DNA of 64,000 nucleotides from Nipponacmea schrenckii. Taxonomy: Eukaryota > Mollusca > Gastropoda > Lottiidae. Under the pieces are notes generated by a model, which saw only the letters and a list, made by a program, of their open reading frames with translations, was not told the origin of the DNA and did no database searches. How positions within the stretch are numbered: position 1 is the stretch's first letter; each line of letters starts with the position of its first letter. Shown in pieces: positions 1 through 11,828 of the stretch. The position numbers and the translations under genes were made by a program. The stretch lies in the NCBI GenBank assembly GCA_030562195.1, contig JAUJPP010000005.1, positions 4,522,826-4,586,825 on the forward strand. The letters run 5' to 3'.

Positions 1-30
1 GAAAGAGAATGAGTCCATACGCATACTTAC

Positions 31-3000
31 GTTCTTTCCAAAAATTGAATCCATTTTCATCGAAGTCATCATCCTTTTGGTAAGTCGGAGATACCTATTG
101 CTGTTTCTACAACATCGAAAATATAAGCTAATTATAGGACTTAACGGTTCTAGCCACCGAGTAGCATTTAACCAACGCAATAGGCCATAGGGGTATTGTC
201 CCATTCGGCAGACTAGACACAATTTCCATGCGATCACCTCTATCAGTCATCTTATAACAAGTTAAACAGTTGAATTAATACCGACCTTCCACAGCAGTTA
301 GCGGATCTCACTCTACAACATCTGCAGCAATCTTCATCACATTGGCAGGGTCCGTTGGTAAACACCCGGTCGCTTCTGAGTGGACGTACGGGATAACACA
401 GCCCACAGCAGCTCGGACAGCAGAGCTTCCAGAACAGGTATCCTAACAGAGCTAATAGAGCCAGGCCAATAATTGATGCCAAGACTGTTGCAAATATATT
501 AGCTAGAAATAAATAGGAACAATATTTGTTTGGGTAAAAATGAATGCAGGTGGTCGGTACTCCAATGGGTGAGAATTAGTTGATGATCGGCTACAATTCC
601 GTATGTCTTACCTGGTTCACTGAAGAAATCTTCCTCAGTTTCGATCAACAAAGTCGTCAATACTGTTGCTGGTCGTTCCGTTATTATAACTGGAGTAACA
701 ATATCCACTACAGCCTGTGTCTCAAACACCAGTGGTGTTGTCGGAGGTACCGTTGAAGTCGAACATGGTATTCCGTTGATGACTACCGTTACCGGTACGG
801 CGCTAGTACGAGCAGGTTCTCCTCTGTCGACTGCTTTAATCGTAACGATAAACGTTTCACCAACGGTTATCGGTCCGGTTTGATACATTATACCGGACGG
901 GGTGACGATAAATGGAGTGTTCGGAGATGCTGTGTAGGTAAACATGACCTCTCCGTTGCGTCCGAAATCTTTGTCGGTTGCTTCACTCGTTAGAACACGT
1001 TGCGCATTGTAACAATCCATAACTGGTAAATGTCTATGCAGCTCGGATGTAATCTCCGGATCGTTATCGTTCGTTTCCGTAACAGTCAACGTAACCGTAG
1101 ACTTATCAACAGCTTTCCCTTTGGAGTCTGTTACTTTGATGGGCAATACAACCACCTTTTGGGAAAGTCCTTCAGCATCTAAATCAAAGTCCCCATTGGA
1201 TGTGATTGCTCCACTGTATGGATTGATGGAAAACTGTGCCACATCACCCTGTGGTGAATCCAATTCAAACGTATGACTGTCTTTGAAATCTTCGTCGTTT
1301 ATGGTAAATCCTGGGTTGAAAAATATCTGAAAGGAGTGGAAATTATAACTAATAAGTCCGGACTATTTACCCGGAAAGTTATACCAATTTGTGAACTAAC
1401 TGTATAGTTTGTATTAGTAGCTTTTGAGCTATTACCGTGGTTATCAAGAAGTCCTTAAGACCGGTATGGACCATGTGAATAAGCTGGAAAATAGGACGTT
1501 AAATGCCATACCCACTATATAAACGACTAAAGACACCTCTAAAAAATAGAAAGAGAAACATACATGACCCTCTTTAACTGTTCCATACTGCGTCTTGGGA
1601 AGTAGTTCCGGTTCGTCGTTAATGTCATTAACATTCACGACTAACCAGTACTGCGATTCGCAATAACCGTCAGAAAACGTGAAGCTGATGTTTGCTCGAT
1701 TATCCAGTTCGTAGTTTAAAGGATTGTTCACTGAGAGGACTCCGCCTGAAAATGAATCAAATTCGATAAAAATGAAGCCAGACTCTTGGACGGGTATTGT
1801 GTATTTCAGCGAGGTGAAACCTCCGTGAATAGAATGACAATACGATTGGATGATACTTAAGCATTCTTTCCCTAAAATGTGAATGTTGACCCATCCAAAC
1901 GACTTGGTGGTTAACCAAGCCTGCTTTACAGGGTTAATTCAATTGACTAAAAGGAAGATAACTCTTATAGCCTTGACATATCACAGTTGATGAATCAAAT
2001 CGCTTACTGTCCAGGGTGAAATGTCTGTCCATGCTACTTGGTGAAACCGACGTTATGTATGCAGTAGAAGAGATTTTCCCAATGTTTAGAATTCTGGTTC
2101 CACGAGGCTTTTTCTCATCAATGTAAACCTCCTTATTTAAAACGGTAGTCGTTGGTGGAACTTTGGGATCTGAAAAGGAGTTCAGAGAGATAATCCTAAA
2201 CGCGAAGAAGCTTTATCAAAATGAAATCCATTGACTGTTTACTTGTGCGAGCCTTCGAAGAAGCTGTATGCTAACAATATTTCTTCAGTTTAACCGAAAC
2301 TGTCATAAGAATCTACCATAATCTATAGGGATAAGTAGGCTCCTAGGAGAAAAATCTACTTGTCGGTTCTTGGTTTTTCTTTTCCTGACTATCCGTAAAC
2401 GTACGACTGGTCCGGACTTTGGAACATTCGGTTCTAGACATACGGTTTATAGAAATAGTACAGAAGACTTAAGACTTACTTTCCACCTGAACATTAACTT
2501 GTACTGGTCCCTGTCTAACATTGAACCCATCTGTGACGTAGGCATTTAATGTGAATGACGTATCACAAGTTGTGTTGAGGTTTTCCTTTACAGTTATCCG
2601 CCCCTGGTCTGTAATAAAGCGGGTAACAAATGACGAAAATTGTACGAGGCATTGGAAGTTAAAGGAACTCTCCACAAATAACATACGTGTCACAGGGAGA
2701 CCCCTAATGCTTTCCGAGATATTAAAGAGAGATCTGTGCCCTATTTTTCCTCTTGGTAAAGACACGAGTCTCTTCTCTAAACCCAAGAGAACCAATTTGA
2801 AGCACATTATGCCTCGATTTGTTGTCCCTTCCATTTGGTTGAAAGTCCTACTGATTATAAAATAAGATATTTACTGTCGATCTGAAAGCTTCTAGGCGTA
2901 TCGCCTTGTCCGTCCGTTAAACTGTACACAAGTGTGTCATCATTAGCATCACTGGCCAGTACACTGTATACTGATGTTCCAACTGCCTTCTTTGATAATG

Positions 3001-4165
3001 ATATCGACACTGTAAGAATAACACAACACGTAAACCCTCCAAAAGGTAGAACTAAAGGGCAGATGACACCAAGCATTCTGTTATTCTAGAAAGTTGATAA
3101 ACACAAAGTACATAATGACTTCAGTTGGTCCGAAATGGGCCAACATGCCCTGCGTCATTTAGGCTGAGTTAATGAGCCAAATGATTTGAATTTGTACTAA
3201 ATTGTTAGACGATATTCGGTGCGTTGATAATACCTCGTTTACAGCACTGCTGTTGAGAAGATCTTGGAAGGACCATTTGTATTTTGGACTGATCAGAAGA
3301 TCGAAAGGGAACAACTTACCCGTAGAAGGTGATGAGATGACTGGTGGAGAGTTTGGAAGAACCCGGACTTGTACTGTACCAGAATTCCTGTTACCATCTG
3401 AGTCAATACATTCTACTGTCAGAGTGTACATTGATGCTTGGGCGTAACGCAATGGAGTAGCACCGGGGACGTACTTCAGGCAGTAATTTGGAGCTATAAC
3501 ATAAAGCAATGCCAATGAATGGTGTTCTTTGGGAGAAAGATAATGCTTCTTCCTCTTCCGCTTCTTTGGCTACGAGAAATGGATTACTACCTTACTCAAA
3601 GGAGCTTCTTCATGGTCGACTAAAAGTACATCTTTTTAAAAGAGGCGACAGGGCTTTGAGAAAATTGCCTTAATGTTAAATCTGCAGATCTGAAAGAATT
3701 AAAGGATTCCAGATTGACCCAGGATGACATGTATGATCATTTCCATATGGGTAAGGACCGAGTTCAAATCAATCAAGCTAACCTACCGACATCAATAGGA
3801 GTTTCATCTAAAATGGTGAAGCAGTTCAGACAGTTGGTTGCTGGTGATACACTCACCAGCCGTATGGTATAAGCCACATCTCCGGTACACGTCAGGCATT
3901 TAATGGTAGTCAAGCTACGAATTCCTTCAGGAATGTACCCATCCAGTGGTAGGAACTCCAATCTTGGATCCTAAAATCAAGAATGCCGATCAGGGAATAT
4001 GCGGGTGCATAAAATGGATGGGACATTTTGGAAACTGATGTTAGCTAAAACTTAACATTTGGAGAAAGCACCTACCTCCCCCCCCCACCCCTGAAAATGA
4101 GAAACTCCTACCTGTGAAGCAGCCAATTGCATCAACAGCATCAATATCACGATAGACCTATACAT
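31..4165 (-). CDS. Gene A: single-pass cadherin-like receptor, 3' end beyond window
   Basis: I model ten exons, read on the minus strand: 4112-4165, 3787-3970, 3320-3493, 2875-3009, 2480-2608, 2008-2169, 1564-1745, 612-1326, 282-484 and 31-94; at least one more lies left of the window. The ATG at 4163-4165 opens a hydrophobic signal peptide (MYRSIVILMLLMQLAAS). Exon 2 carries a small Cys module (CLTC, then CLNCF). Later exons encode cadherin-like repeats, shown by NVNDINDEPELLP and ETNDNDPEI linkers and by NPYSGAI. Exon 9 holds a membrane helix (IIGLALLALLGYLFW) followed by a strikingly Cys-rich cytoplasmic segment. Exon 10 ends in NGFNFWKE, matching the tails of genes B and C. Exon phases match those of B and C through exon 7. 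The donor at 281 (GTATTA) is weak; I chose it because it alone keeps phase with exon 10. A role in cell-surface adhesion or recognition is inferred from the domains only. Confidence 0.8.
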
Positions 4166-5027
4166 TTCACAGCGTTCTGGGCAAGACGATTGTCCAGTGA
4201 AGAAATGGGGGAATATCGTATAAGACGTTTAATATTTAATAGTTGAGATTAAGAGGAACAAGCTAGCCATTGTTCTTAAAACCATTCGTTTATAGGCGAT
4301 TTAAATTATGCGCCATTCCCACACCATATTGGTTCATGAAGGGTGTTAGAGTCAGTCGGCATTTATCCCTTGATAAAGTAGAATTTCATCAACCACATTT
4401 CAGTCAAAGAAGTAGTTATCTCTTATGCCGTAAGTATAATGTTATACGACTCGTGATTAAGGACTAGAGAAAAATGCCGGATAACGCGTGGATAACATAT
4501 CAATTGGTGTAACAAGGGTTTGACGACTTATCTTTTTAACCTCTTTGGGTATTCGTATTCTGGACAAAACTCAAGGGACATAACTACCTTAAAGTAGTGT
4601 AGTGTATACGACCAATATTTAACGTCGTATTAAAAACCTTAATCATACAGTCATACATTGGTCGTCGGCCTTGTGAATACAATCAGTGTTCGAATATAAA
4701 CACACCAAAATAGACTTTAGCTAAGTTCAATACACCATTGTCCCCCATGCATTCCAAAGCCGAAGCAACCGGACAATAATGGTCGTTAAAGACCAATTTC
4801 TTTTGTGAATTGACAATGGGCCTATCAAAAGACAAAACACATAACGTCAGTCACCGAACTGTGAATTATAATGGACGCAATTGTGTGGAATACGTCATAG
4901 AAATTTGTGTTCTTAAATACCACATACTAAAAATAAAGAGGTTTCAACGCTCAAGGAAATATAGCTTGTGTAATAAAACAACGCAAATATGTGAATGTTG
5001 ATTTAAAGTGCGAATAATTTTGTAAAA
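4166..5027. promoter_or_regulatory. Shared divergent promoter region of genes A and B
   Basis: These 862 bases separate the start codons of two head-to-head paralogues, so both 5' UTRs and both promoters must lie here or in upstream non-coding exons that I cannot see. The stretch is AT-rich. I see no clear TATA box or other element I can name with confidence, and the short open frames on the plus strand have no homology signal. Confidence 0.5.
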
Positions 5028-8000
5028 ATGGCGGCGATACATCGTCTAGTTATTATTTTGGTGTTGTTGAAATCTGTGAATCCACAATGTGTAAGTACCA
5101 TATTTGTACATGTACCATATTTGTACATGTACCATATTTGTACATGTACCATATTTGTTCATTAACCATATTTGTACGTGTACCATATTTGTACATGTTT
5201 GTACAATATTTGTACATTAACCATATTTGTACATGTACCATGTTCTTTCCATTTCGTAATTTCATATCATTATTCCAATTAACCAAGTTGTAAATGGGTA
5301 CAGGGCAAGGACCAGCTGGTACAAAGATCCTTAGTTGTTATCCCAATTTGTTATCCTTGTACATTATAGTCAATGCCAAGAGGTTTGGTCAAAGTAGTAG
5401 AAAAGATTCTTTGATGTTATCCTTATATCCTTTCATTATCCTGACTATACCAATTGGTTCAATTGATATCACATTTTTATCATTCCAGTACCAGAAACCT
5501 ACCTTGGTCAACCCATATTCAGTAGCTACTCTAAATGAAGGACAATCGTCCATGAAAGAGATCGCATGTTTTCAATGCATGTGCAATGGCGAGGAGATGC
5601 AACACTACGTCATCGACTTGGTTCAGGTCAACTTCCCCACGTACTGTAGAGGATGTTTTACTATACTCAATACTACCAACCCACTTCCTAGTAAGCTTGG
5701 TCTTTAATGTTCATTTACATCCTAAGATATATAGATTAACTTCTTCTTATTTTTTCTAAAAAAAAAGGGGGGGGGGAGATATAACAATAACTAAGCAAAG
5801 ATTTGCATCGTTCAACCCTGCTTTACCAGATACAGAAAAGGAAATTCTCCTCTCTAGCCAATCGAAACCACGAATCCCACTTTTGTGAAATCTATTTAAA
5901 AACAATTATCACAAAGGGTATTCAATTCTCAGTTATTTCTTTTCCTTTCCAGATTCTAAACCTAACTTCTGTTTATTTTTTATCCCCGGTGCGACCCCTG
6001 TCACCTACAGACGCGGTCCCGTATTTGACATAACCGTAAGATGCGTCGTTGAGAATACAGCAACGACTACGATTCCAACTACTACAACGACTACACAAAC
6101 AACAACTACTCAAACTACAGCTACTTTAACTACCGTCGTAACTGTAGCTCCAACGACGGCGTCTACACAAGCCGCCACTACAGTAGATACGGCTACTAGT
6201 CCTTCCCAAGACACTGGAACTACGGCGGCTGTGACAACTGGTGCAACCACTTCCGTAGGAACCACAGACACTGGCGCAACCACTTCTTCAGACACGACAG
6301 GCACCGTAGCAACCACTTCCGTAGGAACCACAGACACTGACGCAACCACTTCCACAGGAACCACAGACACTGGCGCAACCACTTCCTCAGACACGACAGG
6401 CACCGTAACTGACTCTACTGTATCGGACGCCAGTACAGATACAACGCCTGTTGAGTCGACAACGGCGATACCTACATCGGATACAACGATGGACCCGTCT
6501 TCCACAGTGGATACATCGAGTACAGAAGCAGTTACCACAGAAGCTCCATCAACGAACCCTGCAGGTTCTACAGCAAGCATCGACACTGCTACAACTACAG
6601 CATCTGGAATCGAATCAACCTCAGCTGACTCAACCGCAGCTTCATCAACAGCAGCTTCTGTTTCGCCTACGACCGCCGGAACAACTGACACTACCACCTC
6701 TCCTACCACAACCACCACCGTCTCTACAACAACAACCACCACTGTCCCTACAACCACAACTACGACGCTACCTACAACCACAACACCTAGACCGCAATAC
6801 CTGACAGCCGAAGGAACAATTCAAGTTCGAGTAATTGCTAACCAGCCACCATACTTCGTTCAACCTTCGGGTAAGAAATCGTGTAGCAATTAATAGACAG
6901 ACCTGCAAAAGCACCAAAGGATTTGCAAGCAAATATTGATGAATAAATTGTACAAATATGTACAGGGATGATAACCAGGATGAAGAAGCATGTACATTCA
7001 TATTGACATTCGTGTACAAGTATGGTTCAGGACAAATTACAAGTACATAAAAGCAAATGCAATGATGTTATATCTAAACACAGGATCGTTTATTCTAACT
7101 TATTTCTTTCAGTAACCATATCCAAGAATGCAGTAGCCGTTAACGATGGAGGAGTAGTATATAAAGTAGATGCTATTGACCCTGATGGTGATCCAATATT
7201 TTACACCATGTCCGTGGATCCTCTGAACTCTAACTTTTACATCGACGGTAAGTACTTCATAAAAGATACATTCATACTTTAATAGCGCATAATATAATTC
7301 TTTCATTAGATTATTGCAAGGGTTAACAACCAGTTCTACAGAATCCAACCTCTGCGTAGTTCGAATCTCTTGAAGATAATCTTTCCAGGATAATCCATAT
7401 CTAAAATCCCTTTAGAAGATTCACGAACTCATTTGATTCATGTCCATTTCAGGTGAAGGAAATATAAGAGCTGCTAAGACGCTGAGATCCGAATGTTCAG
7501 CCGCATCCTACGCTTTCCAGGTAACGGCTACGGACAACAAGCACGATCCGGTCGGCCCACACCTGGTCACCGTTCATCTTACAGGTAACTGAAGCTGTAT
7601 ATCTTTATTTCTTTGAGAACCTATACAAAATAAAAAACCAAACAGAAGAGAAGACTCAATAGCAAGATGTCCCAAATGTTATGTATCTTTACTTATCATT
7701 AAAAAATATTTCAGGAACAAGTACGGCTCCAACTGCTAAAAATCTAAACCAGGAATTCTTCTATAAAGAAGATATCAGAGTACCCACGTTCATCACCAAA
7801 TGGTCAGTTAGCAGCGACACCAAGAAAACCGTCATGAAATTTAAACCCACCAGCGCTAGGACACTCTTTAGAGTTGTTGGTACAAGTAAGTCATTTCAAA
7901 ATTGAACGTAGTTTGAAGAACTAGATTGAATGCCGATGGGCAGTGAACTGAATAACAACAAATGAAAATGATTTGAATCCCAAATGAAGACAAAGATATA

Positions 8001-10671
8001 AAACAATGTCCCATCATGGTCAAAGATAACCTGTTTGTCCGTCAGCTTAGAATAACATATGATTTGTCCTTTCAGCTATAAGAACAGCAGCTGAAATGGA
8101 CCACGAAAAGTTCCCAAAGATCAACATCACCTTCACCTTCAGTAACGACAACTGTGAATCTAAGTACTACCTCCTGATAACTATTGGAAACGTTAATGAT
8201 GTTCCAGTTCTAACTCCACCTGAACAAAGCATCAAGGTCGATGAGGGGAAGGTAAGACATTCACAGAGACTGTGATTGTTATATATTTTGAGCAGCAATG
8301 GTAGAAGTGGTGCCAAGCAGGATATGCTTACTCTTCTAGACACCTGATATCACTTTCATTATGAAATACTATCACGTATAATCGATATACTTTCGTGACA
8401 CCTATATATTCGATATTCTTGCTTATGATACAGAAGTGGTTATATATTCGATCAGCAACTACAGACGGTTCGAAATATATGAAGGCTAACCACTACTTTC
8501 TCTTTAATCTAACCCAAGCATCATTTACTTTTTCAGGTGTTTGCTCAACCCAGCTACACAATCACCGATTCCGACTTTAATGATCGTCATACATTCCATT
8601 TCTATCGAGACAGGAGTCGAGGCTACAACATCGATCCCATAACTGGAGCTATATCCCATCCTACTGGCGTCATCATTGACAAAACCGTCGAACAAGACGT
8701 CACTTTCGAGGTCGCCGTTACAGATGAAAACGGACCTGCCATCTCTAATAAGTAAGCATCACTTATCACCATAATCATCAGTAGAAGCAACATCAGCATT
8801 GGGAGCACCATTAGCTGCAACAGCATACTAGTAATGGTGATCATCATCCTCATTATCCAGATCAGTTGCTTATGTAAAGTATACTCATTAAAATCCTTAT
8901 AAACCTCCCAAAGACTAAGAACAATAAAGCTCCTATTAGAATCTGACTATGCTATTACACCGTTTCTATTATTTCGAATCCAGGGTTCTGGTGAAGTTCC
9001 TGATTCAAGACATCAATAACCATGCTCCGGAATTCATGGTCAAGTCCTTCACAGAGAGGGTTATGTCTTGTTCTCTACCGAAACGATTGGATATAACATT
9101 AGAAGTATCCGACCAAGACTCCTCTCAAAATGGTAATTCCGATTGGTCCGTAATACCTATCAGTTCCGGACCCTTGTCCGTGACACCTGATGGAGCGGTT
9201 TATCAGACAACGTAAGTTCGATAACATTATCTTATGTCTTCCTTGGACAATAATATGCCGCGGACACTGCCTATATTATCTGAATGATCATCTTAACACC
9301 ACTAAAAGCTTCAATTTGTGTTCTAAATTCAACTCCACTGCCATAATGTTGTTTGATAAAATTGTGACCGGCGACCCTGCAATTTATTCTCATAGATCAA
9401 CTTTTCTATTTTAGAGAGTCTACAACCTTTTTTTATACTCCGTTTGTTTTTTACAGAAATGTTGTTCCAGGAGAAACCTATTTTGTTGAAGCGTACGTAA
9501 GAGATCATGGCCTGAATCCTGGGCCTCTAACTGGAACCGTTCCAGTAACAATCACACTGATAGGTACGTACTGTTGTTTTACCAATGCTCTGTGAGTAGC
9601 AGTTCCTAGCTCTTTCTAGTCCCACGCCACGAGCAAGTATTTAAACCCCTCACCCACACCTCTTTAAACAATAGATATTCAAAACATCATATATAAAGTC
9701 TTGGGCTACAGACACAAGTTTGGGAACCAGATCCTCAGTAACTAAAAAGTCCATAAAAACCACCTCATCATTATAACATAAAGCTTTGAAGGAACTTTAT
9801 CCTTTAATCTTTCAACAGGTATACCGTGCACTCCAGCACCATCACCAGCAGCCCTTGCCACAACACCTGCAGCATCCGCTAGTGGTTCTGGTACGGGAAC
9901 AGGAGGTGGTGGATCAATCTCTATCTCTAAAACAGGATCAAGCTCCAGTTCAAACAGCAACTCAAATTCTAACAGCAACACCGACACTTCTGGAACTGCA
10001 GGATCTGCAGCCGCACCTGCCACAGAAGACGGATCCGATGACACTGCTGGTATCGTCCTTGGAGTCTTATTTGGCCTTCTATTATTGGCTGGCTTAGCCT
10101 ACCTCTTCTGGAGATTCATTCTTCCAAGGTTCTGCCCTGGTGCATACGACAGTTTGTCTTACTCATTATCAAACTGCAGTGAAAGATGCTGTCCACAGTA
10201 AGTGACTTTGTTTTTGGGTTTTAACTTGCAATATTTTGACTCTTATTGTAGTGGTGGATGACGACCTCGAAGCAGAGCAAAGGTGTGGTCGTGGTATGCG
10301 ATTTCCTTCTTCCTGATTAAAGCAAAATGTATTGTTTTCTCTTCTAGAAAATCCAACTATGTACGTCCTCGAGGACGACCTGGTGATAGCTACGATTTTT
10401 GGAGATCAGAAGGTAGGCAGGGTTGATCTTTAGACGCGCACAATGTACTGAAGCATCAAGTTATATCGACCAACTACTTTCGTCACTTTTCGGAATCTTC
10501 CTGAATCATTCGCCACCTTTCGGAACCATTCGGCACCAATGAAAATTTAGAAAAATATCTTGTGTTTGTTGATTTAAAGGTTTTTTAATAACTATTTTCT
10601 TTCTTTCAGATTACAAACAAGGAAATATAACAAATCGATCCAATCGCCCTGCTCCCTTCCAGTATTATTAG
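5028..10671 (+). CDS. Gene B: cadherin-like receptor with a mucin-like insert
   Basis: Thirteen exons keep phase throughout: 5028-5090, 5489-5690, 5953-6870, 7113-7247, 7453-7584, 7715-7885, 8076-8251, 8537-8751, 8984-9211, 9457-9563, 9819-10197, 10348-10412 and 10610-10671, giving about 950 residues. Signal peptide about 1-18; Cys module about 22-88 (CFQCMC, CRGCF); first repeat starts FIPGATPVTY as in gene A, is interrupted by about 250 Thr/Ser-rich residues (about 122-370), and resumes TIQVRVIANQPPYF. Further repeats follow, with linkers such as GNVNDVPVLTPP and QDINNHAPEF. A Gly/Ser/Asn stalk precedes the membrane helix (IVLGVLFGLLLLAGLAYLFW, about 858-880). The tail contains DSYDFWRSE and ends PFQYY. 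Two introns at 8752-8983 and 9212-9456 are absent from gene A, where one exon covers that part. Adhesion or recognition is inferred. The insert should be heavily O-glycosylated. Confidence 0.85.
5094..5245. repeat. Minisatellite in intron 1 of gene B
   Basis: A unit of about 17 bases, ACCATATTTGTACATGT, is repeated about eight times with small variants just after the first donor of gene B. The unit is partly self-complementary (GTACATGTAC), so small open frames appear on both strands here; they are artefacts of the repeat. Confidence 0.9.
6243..6407 (+). repeat. 33-bp coding repeat in the mucin-like block of gene B
   Basis: About five copies of a 33-base unit lie in exon 3 of gene B. Each codes for an 11-residue unit of the type TTSVGTTDTGA, alternating with a TTSSDTTGTVA variant. 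The unit length is a multiple of three, so copy number can change without breaking the frame. Less regular Thr/Ser-rich sequence extends on both sides, from about 6054 to 6790. Confidence 0.85.
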
Positions 10672-11828
10672 CCTTATAAGTTCCTTGGTCGACACCATGA
10701 ACGCAGCCTTGTGATATTGTACATAATGGACACTGGGCGTCTTGAACCCTTTACAGAAAGAATATAACGACCAAAGGTCTTTCATATAAAATACATCTAA
10801 TCCTTTGTACTGTCATATATTATCCATGTGCCAAATAAATAGAACATATATAACTAATTCTTATTCAGTTTTAACACTCTAACATCGTTTGTAACATCTG
10901 ACCTCTGACCTTAAGGAGGGGTGGCCTTATTTAAATTTTTGGTTTGTTTGAGAAATCGCTTGAAGTGTTTCACGAATATCGCCATATATTATTTTGTTTC
11001 CGCATCACCAACTCTTTAATATAAGTTCCATGCATGGAGGGGGGGGGGAATTGGGCACAGGCTATCTATCGCTATTAAATTTGATTAAATTTGGATCAGC
11101 CGATACAGCTTTTTACCCCAGAGAGTCCACATTACCGATAATGTATTTTTAAACATCCCCAATTTAAAGAGTCCATATAGCTGGTAAAATTAATTTAATA
11201 TGATATAATATTTATCATAGAGAGTAATTTTAGAACTGAAGGTAGTCATGGGCCTACTCGCCTTACCAAATGAAAAAAAATGTAAACACCGCATATTTAT
11301 CAAGGATTTCCAAGCACTTGGCAATAATATCTACGTTGGTTGGTATATCATGACGTACATATTGAGCAAAAGGTGAAGTAAATCAAATCCTAATTAAGAA
11401 TGTTCTTCTACGTACGTGATTGGTTAAACACTTTCAAGGTGGCCAATGGAAGGGATAGAAACTGGATCTAGGAATAGCATGATAATAAATATCTTAAAAT
11501 AGCAACAATCGGTCATTCGGTTGACATAATCGGTCAACTGATTGGTCGAATAAATTCAATCAACCAATCAAAAACCCGTTCACCAATTCGGGAATAATGA
11601 TCTACTAACAATAACGATGACAATAACAAGCAACAAAAGACATTGAAGAATACAAATAGTTGAATAAGTGATCGATCCCATTTAGGCTTAAAAAGAACAC
11701 TTTCTATACAATTGACCAACACTAACATATTTCGCAGTCAACTACCAAGGAAAATTGGTTCATTAGGTTTAAACGTCATGTTTATTTAAAATGTAATACT
11801 GAACGTTAAAGCGTAAAAAACTTCCAAG
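10672..11828. other. Gene B 3' UTR and intergenic spacer to gene C
   Basis: The stretch starts with the gene B 3' UTR, with a likely AATAAA at 10834-10839. The rest is AT-rich and contains a G run near 11040. The promoter and 5' UTR of gene C should lie near the right end. I see no other gene here. Confidence 0.6.
10834..10839 (+). promoter_or_regulatory. Poly(A) signal of gene B
   Basis: A canonical AATAAA lies about 160 bases after the gene B stop codon (10669-10671). No other AATAAA intervenes, so this is the likely 3' end. Confidence 0.7.

Noticed and set aside
5053..5293. Open frames on both strands with Tyr/Met/His repeats
   Set aside because: They come from the 17-base minisatellite in intron 1 of gene B.
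6110..6781. Minus-strand open frame rich in Val
   Set aside because: It is the shadow of the Thr/Ser-rich codons of gene B exon 3; the plus-strand frame is supported by phase and by homology with gene A.
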